A stretch of 26,814 bases of DNA from a virus: the IMG/VR virus record IMGVR_UViG_3300030202_000802, positions 1-26,814 of that record; one strand, given 5' to 3'. Positions 4,390 to 12,147 of this stretch are shown in pieces. Each line of letters starts with the position of its first letter. Position 1 is the first letter of the stretch. Made by a program: the position numbers and the translations under genes. The notes below the pieces were generated by a model. The model made no database searches and was not told the DNA's origin. It saw only the letters and a list, made by a program, of their open reading frames with translations.

Positions 4390-6810
4390 ATGGCAATAGA
4401 AAAACAATTTGAAATACCAGAGGGAGAAAACTTAACTCTCTTTGATGAAGTAGACCAACCCCAAAAAGATATTGATGTAATGGCTACACCTGATGGTGGA
4501 GCTGAAGTTACACTACAAGATAATGCTATCTTAGAAGAAGCAGAAGCTATGGGATTGTTTGATGATGAACAACCTGAAGCTACCATGGCAGCACATGATT
4601 CTAATTTAGTAGAATTTATAGATGAGTCAGACTTAAGTGCTATCGCAAATGAATTACAAGATTCTTTTGAAAGAGACAAACAATCAAGAGATGAATATGA
4701 TTCTATAGCTGAAGAAGGTGTAGACTTATTAGGTTTTAAAGCAGAAGATAGTGATGAGCCATTTCCTGGAGCATGCGCATCTTCTCATCCTGTGCTATCA
4801 CAAGCAGTAGTAAAGTTTCAAGCAAAAGCTTATAAAGAATTATTCCCTACCGAAGGACCAGTGCGTACACGAATAGTTGGTATACAAAACCAACAAAAGA
4901 TGGAACAAGCTAATCGTGTGCGTCACTTCATGAATTATCAAACACAAATTCAAATGCCAGAGTATGGTCCTGAATTAGATCGTTTATTATTCTATGTAGC
5001 GTTATACGGTTCTGCTTTTAAGAAAACATATTGGGATGTTAACTTAGGTAGACCAAGAACTGAATATATTAAAGCACAAGATTTTTATGTAGACTATTAT
5101 GCATCTGATTTAGAGAACGCTGAAAGATTTACTCACAAGTATTCAATGTCTATGAATGAAATTAAAAAGTTTCAGATGGCAGGAACTTTTACAGACATAG
5201 ATATTGACTCAAGTCAAATAGATGAAACTTCTGCAGAAGAAGCATCTGATGAAATACTTGGAGTAACAAAACCGTACGGTGATACAGAACGTGTAGAAAT
5301 TTTAGAAATGCATGTTAATTTAGACTTACCAGGATTTGAAGATCCTAATGGTTTAAAACTTCCTTATGTAGTTCACATGACTGATGAAGGAAAAGTTTTA
5401 GCAATTAGAAGAAACTGGAATGCTGATGACATGAAAAAAGAAAAGAAAATGTATTTCACACATTACTACATGATTCCTGGTTTAGGTTTTTATGGTTATG
5501 GTTATTTACATTTAATTGGTGGCTTAACTAAAACAGCAACATCATCAATGAGACAATTGATTGATGCTGGTACTTTTGCAAATTTACCTGGTGGTTTTAA
5601 AGCACATGGTCTTAGAGTATTAGCACCAGATGAACCTATTGCTCCTGGTGAATGGAGAGAAGTTAATAGCCCTGCAGGTGATCTAGGTAAATCTTTACAG
5701 CCTTTACCATTCAAAGAACCTTCAGGAACATTATTTAATTTAATGCAGTATGTAGTAAATGCTGCTAAAGAGTTTGCTGACTCGACTGACAACATAGTAG
5801 ATCAAGCATCTAACTATGGACCTGTTGGTACAACTATGGCTTTGTTAGAACAAAGTTCTAAGTTGTTCAGCGCTGTGCACAAGCGTCTGCATAACGCCCA
5901 ATCCAAAGACCTGCGAATCTTAGCGAGACTAGATTTTGAGTATCTTCCTGATCTGTACCCGTATGAAGTCGCAGGTGGTGCACAGCAAGTTTTTAAAAAT
6001 GATTTTAATTTAAAATCAATAGATGTTTTACCAGTATCAGATCCTAATATGCCAACAGAAGCACACAGGATTGCAAAGATAAATGCGATTATGCAAATAG
6101 CTCAACAAAATCCAAACGCATATAACATGGAACAAATAGGTATGGAACTGTTTGCAGCTATGGGTATTGATGAGCCACAAAGATATTTAAAGAAAAGCAT
6201 GCAACCAATAACAGCTGATCCTGTTACTGAAAATATGGCTTCAATGAAGGGGGCACCTTTAGCACCTAGACAAGATCAAAACCATGATGCGCATATAGTG
6301 GCGCACGCAGCTATGATGCAGAATCCTGCATACAAAGAAAACTTACCTATGATTCAAACATTAGCGGCACACATACAAGATCACTTAGCTATGAAATATA
6401 AAGGCGAAGTAATGCAGATGATTCAAGATCCACAGATAAGACAAGCTGTAGGTTCTGGTCAACCGTTACCACCTGAATTAGAAAATCAAATAGCTTTATT
6501 AACAGCTAATGCTTCTGACTCATTATTAAAATTAGATGAAGAGAAACGAAAAATTATGGCTGGTGAAAAGAAAGATCCTCAAGAAGAACAAGTAGAAATT
6601 CAAAAAGAAGATTTAGAATTACGTAAAGCTAAACTAGCACTAGATGCTAAGAAACATCAAGATGAAATAGCATTAGAAGAAGCTAAAGTTATTATTGATG
6701 ATGAGAATACAGATCTAGAAAGAGAACGTAAGATGGCAAAAGATGCTATGGATATGGCTAAAGATGGAATACAAAAAGCAAAAATTATGATTAAAAGAGA
6801 GGGCATGTAA
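4390..6810 (+). CDS. Portal protein
   Basis: At 806 residues this is in the range of long podoviral portals, and it lies directly after terL, the canonical place. Residues 1-75 are very acidic. The body contains SSHPVLSQAVVKFQAKAYKELFPT (120-143; HPVLSQAVVKF is typical of marine podovirus portals), then alternating stem and wing segments. The last 100 residues are a charged, helical, coiled-coil-like barrel (EEKRKIMAGEKKDPQEEQVE onward). It forms the dodecameric gate for DNA. Codon choice shifts to GC-rich synonyms around 5866-5990. Its stop overlaps the next ATG (TAATG). Confidence 0.88.
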   Translation: MAIEKQFEIPEGENLTLFDEVDQPQKDIDVMATPDGGAEVTLQDNAILEEAEAMGLFDDEQPEATMAAHDSNLVEFIDESDLSAIANELQDSFERDKQSRDEYDSIAEEGVDLLGFKAEDSDEPFPGACASSHPVLSQAVVKFQAKAYKELFPTEGPVRTRIVGIQNQQKMEQANRVRHFMNYQTQIQMPEYGPELDRLLFYVALYGSAFKKTYWDVNLGRPRTEYIKAQDFYVDYYASDLENAERFTHKYSMSMNEIKKFQMAGTFTDIDIDSSQIDETSAEEASDEILGVTKPYGDTERVEILEMHVNLDLPGFEDPNGLKLPYVVHMTDEGKVLAIRRNWNADDMKKEKKMYFTHYYMIPGLGFYGYGYLHLIGGLTKTATSSMRQLIDAGTFANLPGGFKAHGLRVLAPDEPIAPGEWREVNSPAGDLGKSLQPLPFKEPSGTLFNLMQYVVNAAKEFADSTDNIVDQASNYGPVGTTMALLEQSSKLFSAVHKRLHNAQSKDLRILARLDFEYLPDLYPYEVAGGAQQVFKNDFNLKSIDVLPVSDPNMPTEAHRIAKINAIMQIAQQNPNAYNMEQIGMELFAAMGIDEPQRYLKKSMQPITADPVTENMASMKGAPLAPRQDQNHDAHIVAHAAMMQNPAYKENLPMIQTLAAHIQDHLAMKYKGEVMQMIQDPQIRQAVGSGQPLPPELENQIALLTANASDSLLKLDEEKRKIMAGEKKDPQEEQVEIQKEDLELRKAKLALDAKKHQDEIALEEAKVIIDDENTDLERERKMAKDAMDMAKDGIQKAKIMIKREGM

Positions 6811-7100
6811 TGCCACAAAAGAAAGACCCAAGATTAGCTAGAGCTGGTGTATCTGGTTATAACAAACCTAAACGAACTCCTAACCATCCTAAAAAATCTC
6901 ACATAGTAGTTGCTAAAGAAGGTGACAAAGTTAAAACTATTAGATATGGTCAACAAGGAGTTACAACTGCAGGCAAACCTAAAGCAGGAGAATCTAGAAA
7001 ACAAAAGATGAGAAGAAAATCTTTTAAAGCTCGTCATGCTAAAAACATAGCTAAAGGCAAAATGTCTGCTGCATATTGGGCTAACAAAAGCAAGTGGTAA
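6810..7100 (+). CDS. Conserved small basic phage protein (96 aa)
   Basis: A 96-residue, highly basic protein starting in the TAATG overlap with the portal gene, with AGAGGG as ribosome site. The C-terminal half has the pattern RRKSFKARHAKNIAKGKMSA followed by AYWANKSKW, which I recall from many marine phage and large-virus small proteins (a domain of unknown function); the middle has VVAKEGDKVKTIRYGQQG. The charge suggests nucleic-acid or scaffold contact, and its place between portal and head genes suggests a virion or assembly role. Function not established. Confidence 0.8.
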   Translation: MPQKKDPRLARAGVSGYNKPKRTPNHPKKSHIVVAKEGDKVKTIRYGQQGVTTAGKPKAGESRKQKMRRKSFKARHAKNIAKGKMSAAYWANKSKW

Positions 7101-7651
7101 AGTTTAGATATTTAATTCCGTTATACATAGCTGTGCTGTGCATGGGTGCATTTTTAAATTTGCATGCTGAAACGAATACCGTGTCAAGTACGGTTGTGAC
7201 CAATTCAACACCACCTACGGCAAATGCGCCAACTATTATGAATAATAACAGTGATATATGTAAAGTTGGTGTGGGAGCTAGTGTGCAAAATAATGTTGTA
7301 GGACTAGCTACAGGTGTAGTTATTGATGATGAGTTATGTCAAAAACTTAAACTATCACGATCTCTATATACTTACGGTATGAAAGTTGCAGCAGTATCCG
7401 TCTTATGTCAAGACCCACGAGTCTGGGATGCAATGACCGATGCAGGCACCCCTTGCCCTGCACGAGGTTCCATCGGTTCTGAAGCAGCTCAATATTGGAG
7501 CGACAACCCATCTGAAATTCCAGATGGTAGTAAGTATAAAACAGATTACGTTCAAGCAAATAAACCAGAACCAAAGGAGTTTAGTGATGCGAACAATGCT
7601 TTATTCTTTAAAACTTTGTTTATTATTACTACTGGTCTCCTTATCTTCTAA
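7094..7651 (+). CDS. Exported protein with C-terminal membrane segment (185 aa)
   Basis: Starts at GTG 7094, seven bases inside the previous gene; no strong ribosome site is visible. Residues 1-25 form a signal peptide (basic VKFR, a hydrophobic core, cleavage likely after LHA). The mature part has four cysteines (C56, C82, C105, C122 approximately), including VAAVSVLCQDPRVWDAM and AGTPCP, so disulphides are likely. The last 15 residues (LFFKTLFIITTGLLIF) are a membrane segment lying in the region that also encodes the signal peptide of the next gene. A conserved-looking phage protein of unknown role, probably in the envelope. Confidence 0.7.
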   Translation: MVKFRYLIPLYIAVLCMGAFLNLHAETNTVSSTVVTNSTPPTANAPTIMNNNSDICKVGVGASVQNNVVGLATGVVIDDELCQKLKLSRSLYTYGMKVAAVSVLCQDPRVWDAMTDAGTPCPARGSIGSEAAQYWSDNPSEIPDGSKYKTDYVQANKPEPKEFSDANNALFFKTLFIITTGLLIF

Positions 7652-9047
7652 AGCAGATACTTGTTTACCAGACGTTGAAGGACTCTGTACTCCTGGCGTC
7701 ACTATAGATGAGCAAGTTACTATAGAAAAAACAGAAGAAGATAAAGGTACAGAAATTATCTTCACGACTACAACTACTAAGACTACAACCACAACCACAG
7801 TTACTAACGAAGACTCTGGTGATATCTTAGATGGGGATAATGATTATGTTGCCACAAGTAAAGAAGGTGACATGGATTATGACTGGGGTGGTGAAGGACC
7901 AGCGAGTATGCCATCAGGAACATCCTGTGGTCAACTAGGCTCAGACAAGTGTGCCATGATTACAGGTAGTGGCAATAATAAATCTCGTATGGGCGTTGAT
8001 GGTATGGGAACTACATTCTACCAAGAGGTAGATGTATCAGATTTAAATATTGATAATGGAGGACAAGTAACCTACTCAATTGAAGTAAATAAGCAAGATG
8101 CTCAAGATAGAATCTACATGCACGTTACAGGAACTGGAGGGGGCACTTCAGTCTTTTCAGGTACTGATATCTTGTCTGAGTCTGGAGTTGTATCAGGCTA
8201 TCAATCATATAACGGGTCTTTCGATTTCAGTGGCGTTTTAAGTAAAGTCACCATAGAGATAGGTGGTCGAGATATTAATTTAGCCATCGGTCCTATGTTT
8301 GATGATGTATCTGTGAACGTATTTTATAATGTTATATCTACTATTATCGAACAACAGATAACCACAGTAGAAGAAATAGTTTATCTAAATCTTACAGACC
8401 CTACTCAAATAGATTTGATTGAAGAGATTATCGAATATAACGATATTAAAGTTGATGATTCAGGGGAAATAGAATTTACCCCTATCGAAACTGTGCAAGA
8501 AGATATATCTTATGAAACAGTAGAAGCAGAAATAGATTTTAAAATAGATGATATTAAACCAGAACCAGAAATGCAGATGGCAGAATTAGAAGCTGATATG
8601 GAAATAGAAATGGAAATGGAAGTAGTAGAAATAGAAGAGACAGTAGATGAACAACCAACAGAAGAAGAAACAACCGAACCCGATAGCGAAGCTACTGAAG
8701 AGCCCGCTGTGGAAGTTGAAGATAGTACAGAGCAAGAAGATATACAACAGGAAAAAACAGAAGAGCCTGAAAAACCTGTGAAAGAACCTAGTGCAAAAGA
8801 AAAAGCTGCTACTAAGATAGTAAAAAAGATGGGTGATAAAGCTAGATATGATGAATCTAATCAAATGAAAACATTAATAGTAATGCAAATCTTAGGCAAT
8901 ACTAAAACATTTTTTGATACTCAAGCAACAATACAAGATACAAATGTTAATGAGTATTTAAATAAAGTAATAGACGATCCATACGGGGGTCTATTTATAG
9001 CAGAACAAGGACAAATAATGGAGGATATAGTAAATGCCCAGTATTGA
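7587..9047 (+). CDS. Large exported acidic protein (486 aa)
   Basis: The frame is open from 7440, but ATG 7587 with AAAGGAG seven bases upstream is the right start, since it begins a clean signal peptide (MRTMLYSLKLCLLLLLVSLS, cleaved near KADT). Then come a Thr-rich linker (about residues 60-72), a beta-rich domain (about 95-250; Gly/Ser/Asp-rich, a jelly-roll or carbohydrate-binding type is possible), a long Glu/Asp/Pro-rich low-complexity segment (about 320-410), and a helical C-terminal domain (about 415-486). It overlaps the upstream gene by 65 bases. Function unknown: a periplasmic or virion-associated protein is the best guess. Confidence 0.75.
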   Translation: MRTMLYSLKLCLLLLLVSLSSKADTCLPDVEGLCTPGVTIDEQVTIEKTEEDKGTEIIFTTTTTKTTTTTTVTNEDSGDILDGDNDYVATSKEGDMDYDWGGEGPASMPSGTSCGQLGSDKCAMITGSGNNKSRMGVDGMGTTFYQEVDVSDLNIDNGGQVTYSIEVNKQDAQDRIYMHVTGTGGGTSVFSGTDILSESGVVSGYQSYNGSFDFSGVLSKVTIEIGGRDINLAIGPMFDDVSVNVFYNVISTIIEQQITTVEEIVYLNLTDPTQIDLIEEIIEYNDIKVDDSGEIEFTPIETVQEDISYETVEAEIDFKIDDIKPEPEMQMAELEADMEIEMEMEVVEIEETVDEQPTEEETTEPDSEATEEPAVEVEDSTEQEDIQQEKTEEPEKPVKEPSAKEKAATKIVKKMGDKARYDESNQMKTLIVMQILGNTKTFFDTQATIQDTNVNEYLNKVIDDPYGGLFIAEQGQIMEDIVNAQY

Positions 9048-9546
9048 GTATGCGGGAATGAAGGTAACTGGAGGAAAGGTGTTTGCCATTCTAACCTTGT
9101 TATCAGCTCTCGGAGGAGCCGCTTGGACAGGCTTCAATTTTTATTCGGACTACCTTTCAATGAAGGAGAAGATTTTAACTTACACCGAACCAGACCTTTC
9201 AGGGTTTGATAAAAAGATTGCACTTGTAGAAAGTGAAACTCAAGCACAAATGGAAATTGTTTCACAAAAAATAGATGGTCTTAAAAGTGAGTTAGATATA
9301 GTACTAGAAGAAATAAATTTAATATCTCAAGTAAGTCGTGAATTAAAAGATGATCTTAAAACAGATCTGCGTCAGATGGAAGGAGATGTCAGACATATTA
9401 CAGAAATAGTTAATGATGTAGAAGACAGACAGAAAGAAGATGCTAGAGAACTGTTAGATGAAATGAAATTATTAGAAGATAGTCTAGATTTAAAAATAGA
9501 TAAAGCTTTAAATAATCCTTTATCAGGGTTGACATCTAAGAATTAA
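9034..9546 (+). CDS. Membrane-anchored coiled-coil protein (170 aa)
   Basis: Begins 14 bases inside the previous gene, with GGAGG upstream. Residues 14-36 are one membrane segment (VFAILTLLSALGGAAWTGF). Residues 60-165 are charged heptad-like helix (ETQAQMEIVSQKIDGLKSEL and onward), a long coiled coil. An N-terminal anchor plus periplasmic coiled coil is the plan of inner-membrane spanins (Rz), but internal virion or envelope proteins can look alike, and no partner lipoprotein is seen. Its last codons overlap the -35 of the hsp20 promoter. Confidence 0.7.
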   Translation: MPSIEYAGMKVTGGKVFAILTLLSALGGAAWTGFNFYSDYLSMKEKILTYTEPDLSGFDKKIALVESETQAQMEIVSQKIDGLKSELDIVLEEINLISQVSRELKDDLKTDLRQMEGDVRHITEIVNDVEDRQKEDARELLDEMKLLEDSLDLKIDKALNNPLSGLTSKN

Positions 9547-9558
9547 TTACTATATAAT
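9529..9558 (+). promoter_or_regulatory. Promoter of the hsp20 gene
   Basis: TTGACA (9529-9534) and TATAAT (9553-9558) are both perfect sigma70 boxes, 18 bases apart; the -35 lies in the end of the preceding gene. The predicted start near 9565 coincides with the first base of a hairpin. This gives the chaperone gene transcription independent of the upstream operon. Confidence 0.75.
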
Positions 9559-9563
9559 ACCTA

Positions 9564-9582
9564 TAGCTGCCGAAAGGAGCTA
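9564..9582 (+). promoter_or_regulatory. GAAA-tetraloop hairpin at the hsp20 mRNA 5' end
   Basis: TAGCT-(G bulge)-CC, loop GAAA, GG-AGCTA forms a 7-bp stem starting at about the predicted transcription start. A hairpin at the extreme 5' end is known to protect transcripts from 5'-dependent decay; that role here is inference. Confidence 0.5.
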
Positions 9583-9587
9583 GTAAA

Positions 9588-9605
9588 CTTTGCTTTCAAA
9601 GGAGG
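9588..9605 (+). promoter_or_regulatory. Small hairpin overlapping the hsp20 Shine-Dalgarno
   Basis: CTTTG (9588-9592) pairs with CAAAG (9597-9601) around CTTT. The right arm includes the first bases of the strong SD AAAGGAGG (9598-9605), six bases before ATG 9612. A weak stem that melts with heat would be a simple RNA thermometer, but it covers only part of the SD. Confidence 0.35.
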
Positions 9606-9611
9606 TATATT

Positions 9612-10010
9612 ATGACAAGCTTAGAACAATACAATCCATTTTGGATAGGATTTGATGATGTATTCAAAAGGATGAACTCATTCGAGTACACAACATTCCC
9701 ACCATATAACATTAAAAAAGTAGACTCTGAAAACTATGAGATAGAAATGGCTGTCGCTGGTTTTGCCAAAGATGATGTAAAGGTTAAGTATGCAGAAAAT
9801 ACTTTAACTATTACAGGGCAAAAGAAAGACAAGCAAGACTCAAAAGAACTACTGCACAAAGGAATATCTGAAAAGAACTTTATTAAAAAGTTTGAATTAG
9901 CAGATGACTTTGTAGTAGAAGAAGCAGGGTTGCAAGATGGTCTACTTTGTGTTAAACTTAAAAAGATAATTCCTGAAGAAAAGAAGGAAAAGATTATCGA
10001 CATTAAGTAA
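9612..10010 (+). CDS. Small heat-shock protein, Hsp20/IbpA-like chaperone
   Basis: At 132 residues this matches the IbpA class. The N-terminus has FDDVFKRM; the alpha-crystallin domain runs from YPPYNIKK-type residues (PPYNIKKVDSENYEIEMAVAGF, about 30-52) through LTITGQK, the LHKGISEKNFIKKFELAD segment (80-98) and GLLCVKL (about 109-115). The C-terminus ends in the I-D-I motif that links oligomers. It holds unfolded proteins without ATP. It has its own promoter, a perfect AAAGGAGG site and its own terminator. It lies between packaging and head genes, so a role in virion assembly or host stress is likely. Confidence 0.9.
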   Translation: MTSLEQYNPFWIGFDDVFKRMNSFEYTTFPPYNIKKVDSENYEIEMAVAGFAKDDVKVKYAENTLTITGQKKDKQDSKELLHKGISEKNFIKKFELADDFVVEEAGLQDGLLCVKLKKIIPEEKKEKIIDIK

Positions 10011-10020
10011 TCTCACTTTC

Positions 10021-10049
10021 GGGGGTGTCTTTATAGGTGCCCCCTTTTT
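10021..10049 (+). terminator. Intrinsic terminator after hsp20
   Basis: GGGGGUGUC (10021-10029), loop UUUAUA, GGUGCCCCC (10036-10044), giving a 9-bp stem with three G-U pairs, then five Ts (10045-10049). It begins 10 bases after the hsp20 stop. Its right arm contains the complement of the AGGGGGCAC word. Confidence 0.85.
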
Positions 10050-10066
10050 AGGATACAGGAGAACAC

Positions 10067-10285
10067 ATGCTAGACCAAGTTAAGAATTATAAAGAACGTA
10101 TGCAAAAAGTTTTGGCTGAAGCAATGGAAGCCAATAATCAGCAGCTACTTAGTGGTAGCACTGATGACTATGCAGGCTATAAATTTTTAGTAGGCATAGG
10201 GCAGACATTAAACGATATGTCTGATAGACTAGAAACTGAGTATAAGAAATTATACAAAGATATCGCAGGAGGAACAGATGAGTAA
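10067..10285 (+). CDS. Small helical hypothetical protein (72 aa)
   Basis: ATG 10067 with CAGGAG six bases upstream; 72 residues, no signal or membrane segment. The whole chain is amphipathic helix (YKERMQKVLAEAMEANNQQL, then GIGQTLNDMSDRLETEYKKL), suggesting a helical bundle or oligomer. It overlaps the GroES-like gene by eight bases, so the two are co-translated. It lies between two chaperone genes and before the scaffold; an assembly cofactor is possible but not shown. Confidence 0.75.
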   Translation: MLDQVKNYKERMQKVLAEAMEANNQQLLSGSTDDYAGYKFLVGIGQTLNDMSDRLETEYKKLYKDIAGGTDE

Positions 10286-10607
10286 ATTACCAAAACCAAA
10301 AGGTTATCGTATGTTACTTAAACCATGGGAACCATCAGCAATGACATCAGGAGGAATACTGTTGTCAGACCAAACAAGAGAACTTGCTAAGTTTGCTTGT
10401 GTGGTTTCTAAAGTTGTTGATATGGGTCCAGAGTGTTATCAAAACATGGATAAATCTGCAACTACATGGTGTAACGTGGGTGACTATGTACTCACTGGTA
10501 AATATGTAGGACTTAAATTCAAATATGAAAATGAAGATTATTCTATCATAAATGATGATGAAGTCGTAGCTATTGTGCCAGATCCAAGTAAAATAAAACA
10601 TAGATAA
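10278..10607 (+). CDS. GroES-like co-chaperonin (Cpn10 family)
   Basis: 109 residues with the Cpn10 plan: N-terminal beta strand (KPKGYRMLLKPWEP), then the mobile loop SGGILLSD (24-31), whose G-G-I-L-L matches the GroEL-binding tripeptide of GroES. VVSKVVDMGP, WCNVGDYVLTGKYVGLKF and the C-terminal IINDDEVVAIV complete the barrel. Phage co-chaperonins (T4 gp31 is the known case) replace host GroES so that GroEL can fold the capsid protein. The neighbourhood, with Hsp20 upstream and scaffold and capsid downstream, supports that use. The ribosome site is AGGAGG in the preceding gene. Confidence 0.88.
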   Translation: MSKLPKPKGYRMLLKPWEPSAMTSGGILLSDQTRELAKFACVVSKVVDMGPECYQNMDKSATTWCNVGDYVLTGKYVGLKFKYENEDYSIINDDEVVAIVPDPSKIKHR

Positions 10608-10611
10608 GCCC

Positions 10612-10641
10612 TTGCAATATTACCACTAAATATGGTATTAT
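10612..10641 (+). promoter_or_regulatory. Promoter of the capsid assembly genes
   Basis: TTGCAA (10612-10617), an 18-base spacer and TATTAT (10636-10641). A dyad TACCA-CTAAATA-TGGTA (10621-10635 plus the next bases) fills the spacer and may be an operator. The predicted start is near 10648. Confidence 0.6.
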
Positions 10642-10651
10642 ATTGTCCATA

Positions 10652-10673
10652 GCGTGAAACGCAGTTCGCAACT
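10652..10673 (+). promoter_or_regulatory. Twin short hairpins in the scaffold leader
   Basis: GCGT-GAA-ACGC (10652-10662) is followed directly by AGTT-CGC-AACT (10663-10673), just downstream of the predicted start and just before the ACGGAGG ribosome site. Like the hsp20 leader, the transcript would begin with hairpin structure. Confidence 0.45.
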
Positions 10674-10686
10674 GACGGAGGTATAA

Positions 10687-11664
10687 ATGATAGAAGACCC
10701 AAAACAAGAAGAACTTAATCAAGAGGAAGAACTCGAGATTGAGATTGATGAAGAGGGGCACACAGAAAGCCCTACTGAAGAGCAGCCAGCTCCAGAACCA
10801 GAAACCCCAGAAGCAGAAAAAGAAGAAGAAGATGAAGATCCTGTAGAGGAAGAAACATCTGATGCACCTGAAGAAGAGGAATCTGAAGACAAAAAAGTAT
10901 ACGGCAAAAGGGCTGAAAAACGCATAAAGCGTTTAGTAAAACAGCGTAAAGAACTACAAGAAAAGCTTGAAGCACTCGAAGCTGAAAAACAAAAGTTTCA
11001 ACAAGAGCGTGAAGAACTGTCTAGTAGAACTGCTGAGTCTGAACTAGAAGCTGTAAAGCAATATGGTAATAGACTAAAAGCCCAGGAAAAAGAAGTAATA
11101 GCTACACTTCGTGATGCTAAGAACAATAACGACTTAGAAAAAGAAATAGAAGCTACTGATAAATTAGCATCTATAAAAGCTGAAGCGTTAATAGTTAAAC
11201 AGTACGAAGAAAAAGCTAATAGAACTTCTTCCGCAAAAAAGCAAGTTTCATCTGAAACAACACAAGAGGTACAACCACAACAACCTGCTCCAGATAGAAG
11301 AGCAGTGCAGTGGCAAAAAAGAAACTCTTGGTTTGGTGGGAACGCTCAAAGCGAAAAGATTATGACGCAAGCGGCTATGGTAATACATAAGGAATTAATT
11401 GAAGAAGGGGTATACCCTGATGCAGATCCCGATGAGTACTACAGCGAACTTGATGCCAGAATCAGAACTGAGTTTCCTGACAAATTTAAAAATGTTAGGT
11501 CAGAGAAAAAAGTACAGGTAGTTGCGGGAGGAACGCGTACTTCCCCCAGTGGCAAACAGAAAGTCACGTTGACTAAGTCGGAAGTAGAGACTGCTAACAA
11601 GTTAGGAGTATCTTTACAAGAATACGCGAAACAGAAAATGCGCAGAGATCAAACTGCGGGATAA
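10687..11664 (+). CDS. Capsid scaffolding/assembly protein (putative)
   Basis: 325 residues; ATG 10687 follows GGAGGTATAA. The first 70 residues are almost all Glu, Asp, Pro and Ser. Residues about 75-175 are a long charged coiled coil (KRIKRLVKQRKELQEKLEAL and onward). A flexible Gln/Pro-rich linker (about 190-205) precedes a C-terminal domain with QWQKRNSWFG and a basic tail. Acidic and coiled-coil, no enzyme motifs, and two genes before decoration-like and capsid proteins: this is how scaffolds of podoviruses look. It would guide prohead assembly and then leave. The family call is by composition and position. Confidence 0.75.
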   Translation: MIEDPKQEELNQEEELEIEIDEEGHTESPTEEQPAPEPETPEAEKEEEDEDPVEEETSDAPEEEESEDKKVYGKRAEKRIKRLVKQRKELQEKLEALEAEKQKFQQEREELSSRTAESELEAVKQYGNRLKAQEKEVIATLRDAKNNNDLEKEIEATDKLASIKAEALIVKQYEEKANRTSSAKKQVSSETTQEVQPQQPAPDRRAVQWQKRNSWFGGNAQSEKIMTQAAMVIHKELIEEGVYPDADPDEYYSELDARIRTEFPDKFKNVRSEKKVQVVAGGTRTSPSGKQKVTLTKSEVETANKLGVSLQEYAKQKMRRDQTAG

Positions 11665-11675
11665 GGAGTAGATGA

Positions 11676-12143
11676 ATGACACAGGCTACTAAGACAACTC
11701 GAAAGACGCGAGCATCGGGTACTCGCAAGAAAACATGGGCACCACCAAGTCGATTGGAAACTCCAAAAGCTCCTGATGGTGTACATTATAGATGGGTCAG
11801 AAATGAACTGTTAGGCGAAAGCCACGCAGGTAATGTTCACGAAAGACACCGTCAAGGATACGAACCAGTCAAACCAGAAGAGCTTGGCAGTGACTGGCAA
11901 GCGGATGTTTTAGACACAGGTAAACATGCGGGAACTGTTAGATCGGGTGATTTAATTTTGATGAAGGTTGACCAAGAAATTGCAGACCAACGAAATGAAT
12001 ACTTTGCTAACAAGACCAAAGCTGCAGAGGGAGCGGTCAACTCTGAGTTGCAGAAAAACAACAGCGCTGTTGCACCTATAAGCCAAGACGAACAATCCTC
12101 AGTCTCAGTAGGCGGAGGAAAACAGGCAAAGTTTGAGGACTAA
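11676..12143 (+). CDS. Conserved phage head-region protein (155 aa)
   Basis: ATG 11676 is chosen over ATG 11672, which is out of frame and too close to the AAGGAG site. Residues 1-25 are basic and Thr-rich. The core has HYRWVRNELLGES, NVHERHRQGYEPVKPEELGS and SGDLILMKVDQEIADQR, followed by a low-complexity C-terminus with a Gly patch. I recall this RWVR...GYEPVKPEEL pattern from marine phages, always near capsid genes and without a proven role. Probably a minor head or assembly protein. Confidence 0.75.
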   Translation: MTQATKTTRKTRASGTRKKTWAPPSRLETPKAPDGVHYRWVRNELLGESHAGNVHERHRQGYEPVKPEELGSDWQADVLDTGKHAGTVRSGDLILMKVDQEIADQRNEYFANKTKAAEGAVNSELQKNNSAVAPISQDEQSSVSVGGGKQAKFED

Positions 12144-12147
12144 TATG

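Noticed and set aside
7440-7586. N-terminal extension of the 486-aa exported protein
   Set aside because: The extension has no ribosome site and would place the signal peptide internally; ATG 7587 has AAAGGAG at ideal spacing.
8586-8864. Antisense Phe-rich hydrophobic frame
   Set aside because: It is the reverse of the Glu-rich segment of the exported protein (GAA read backwards gives TTC), hence an artefact.
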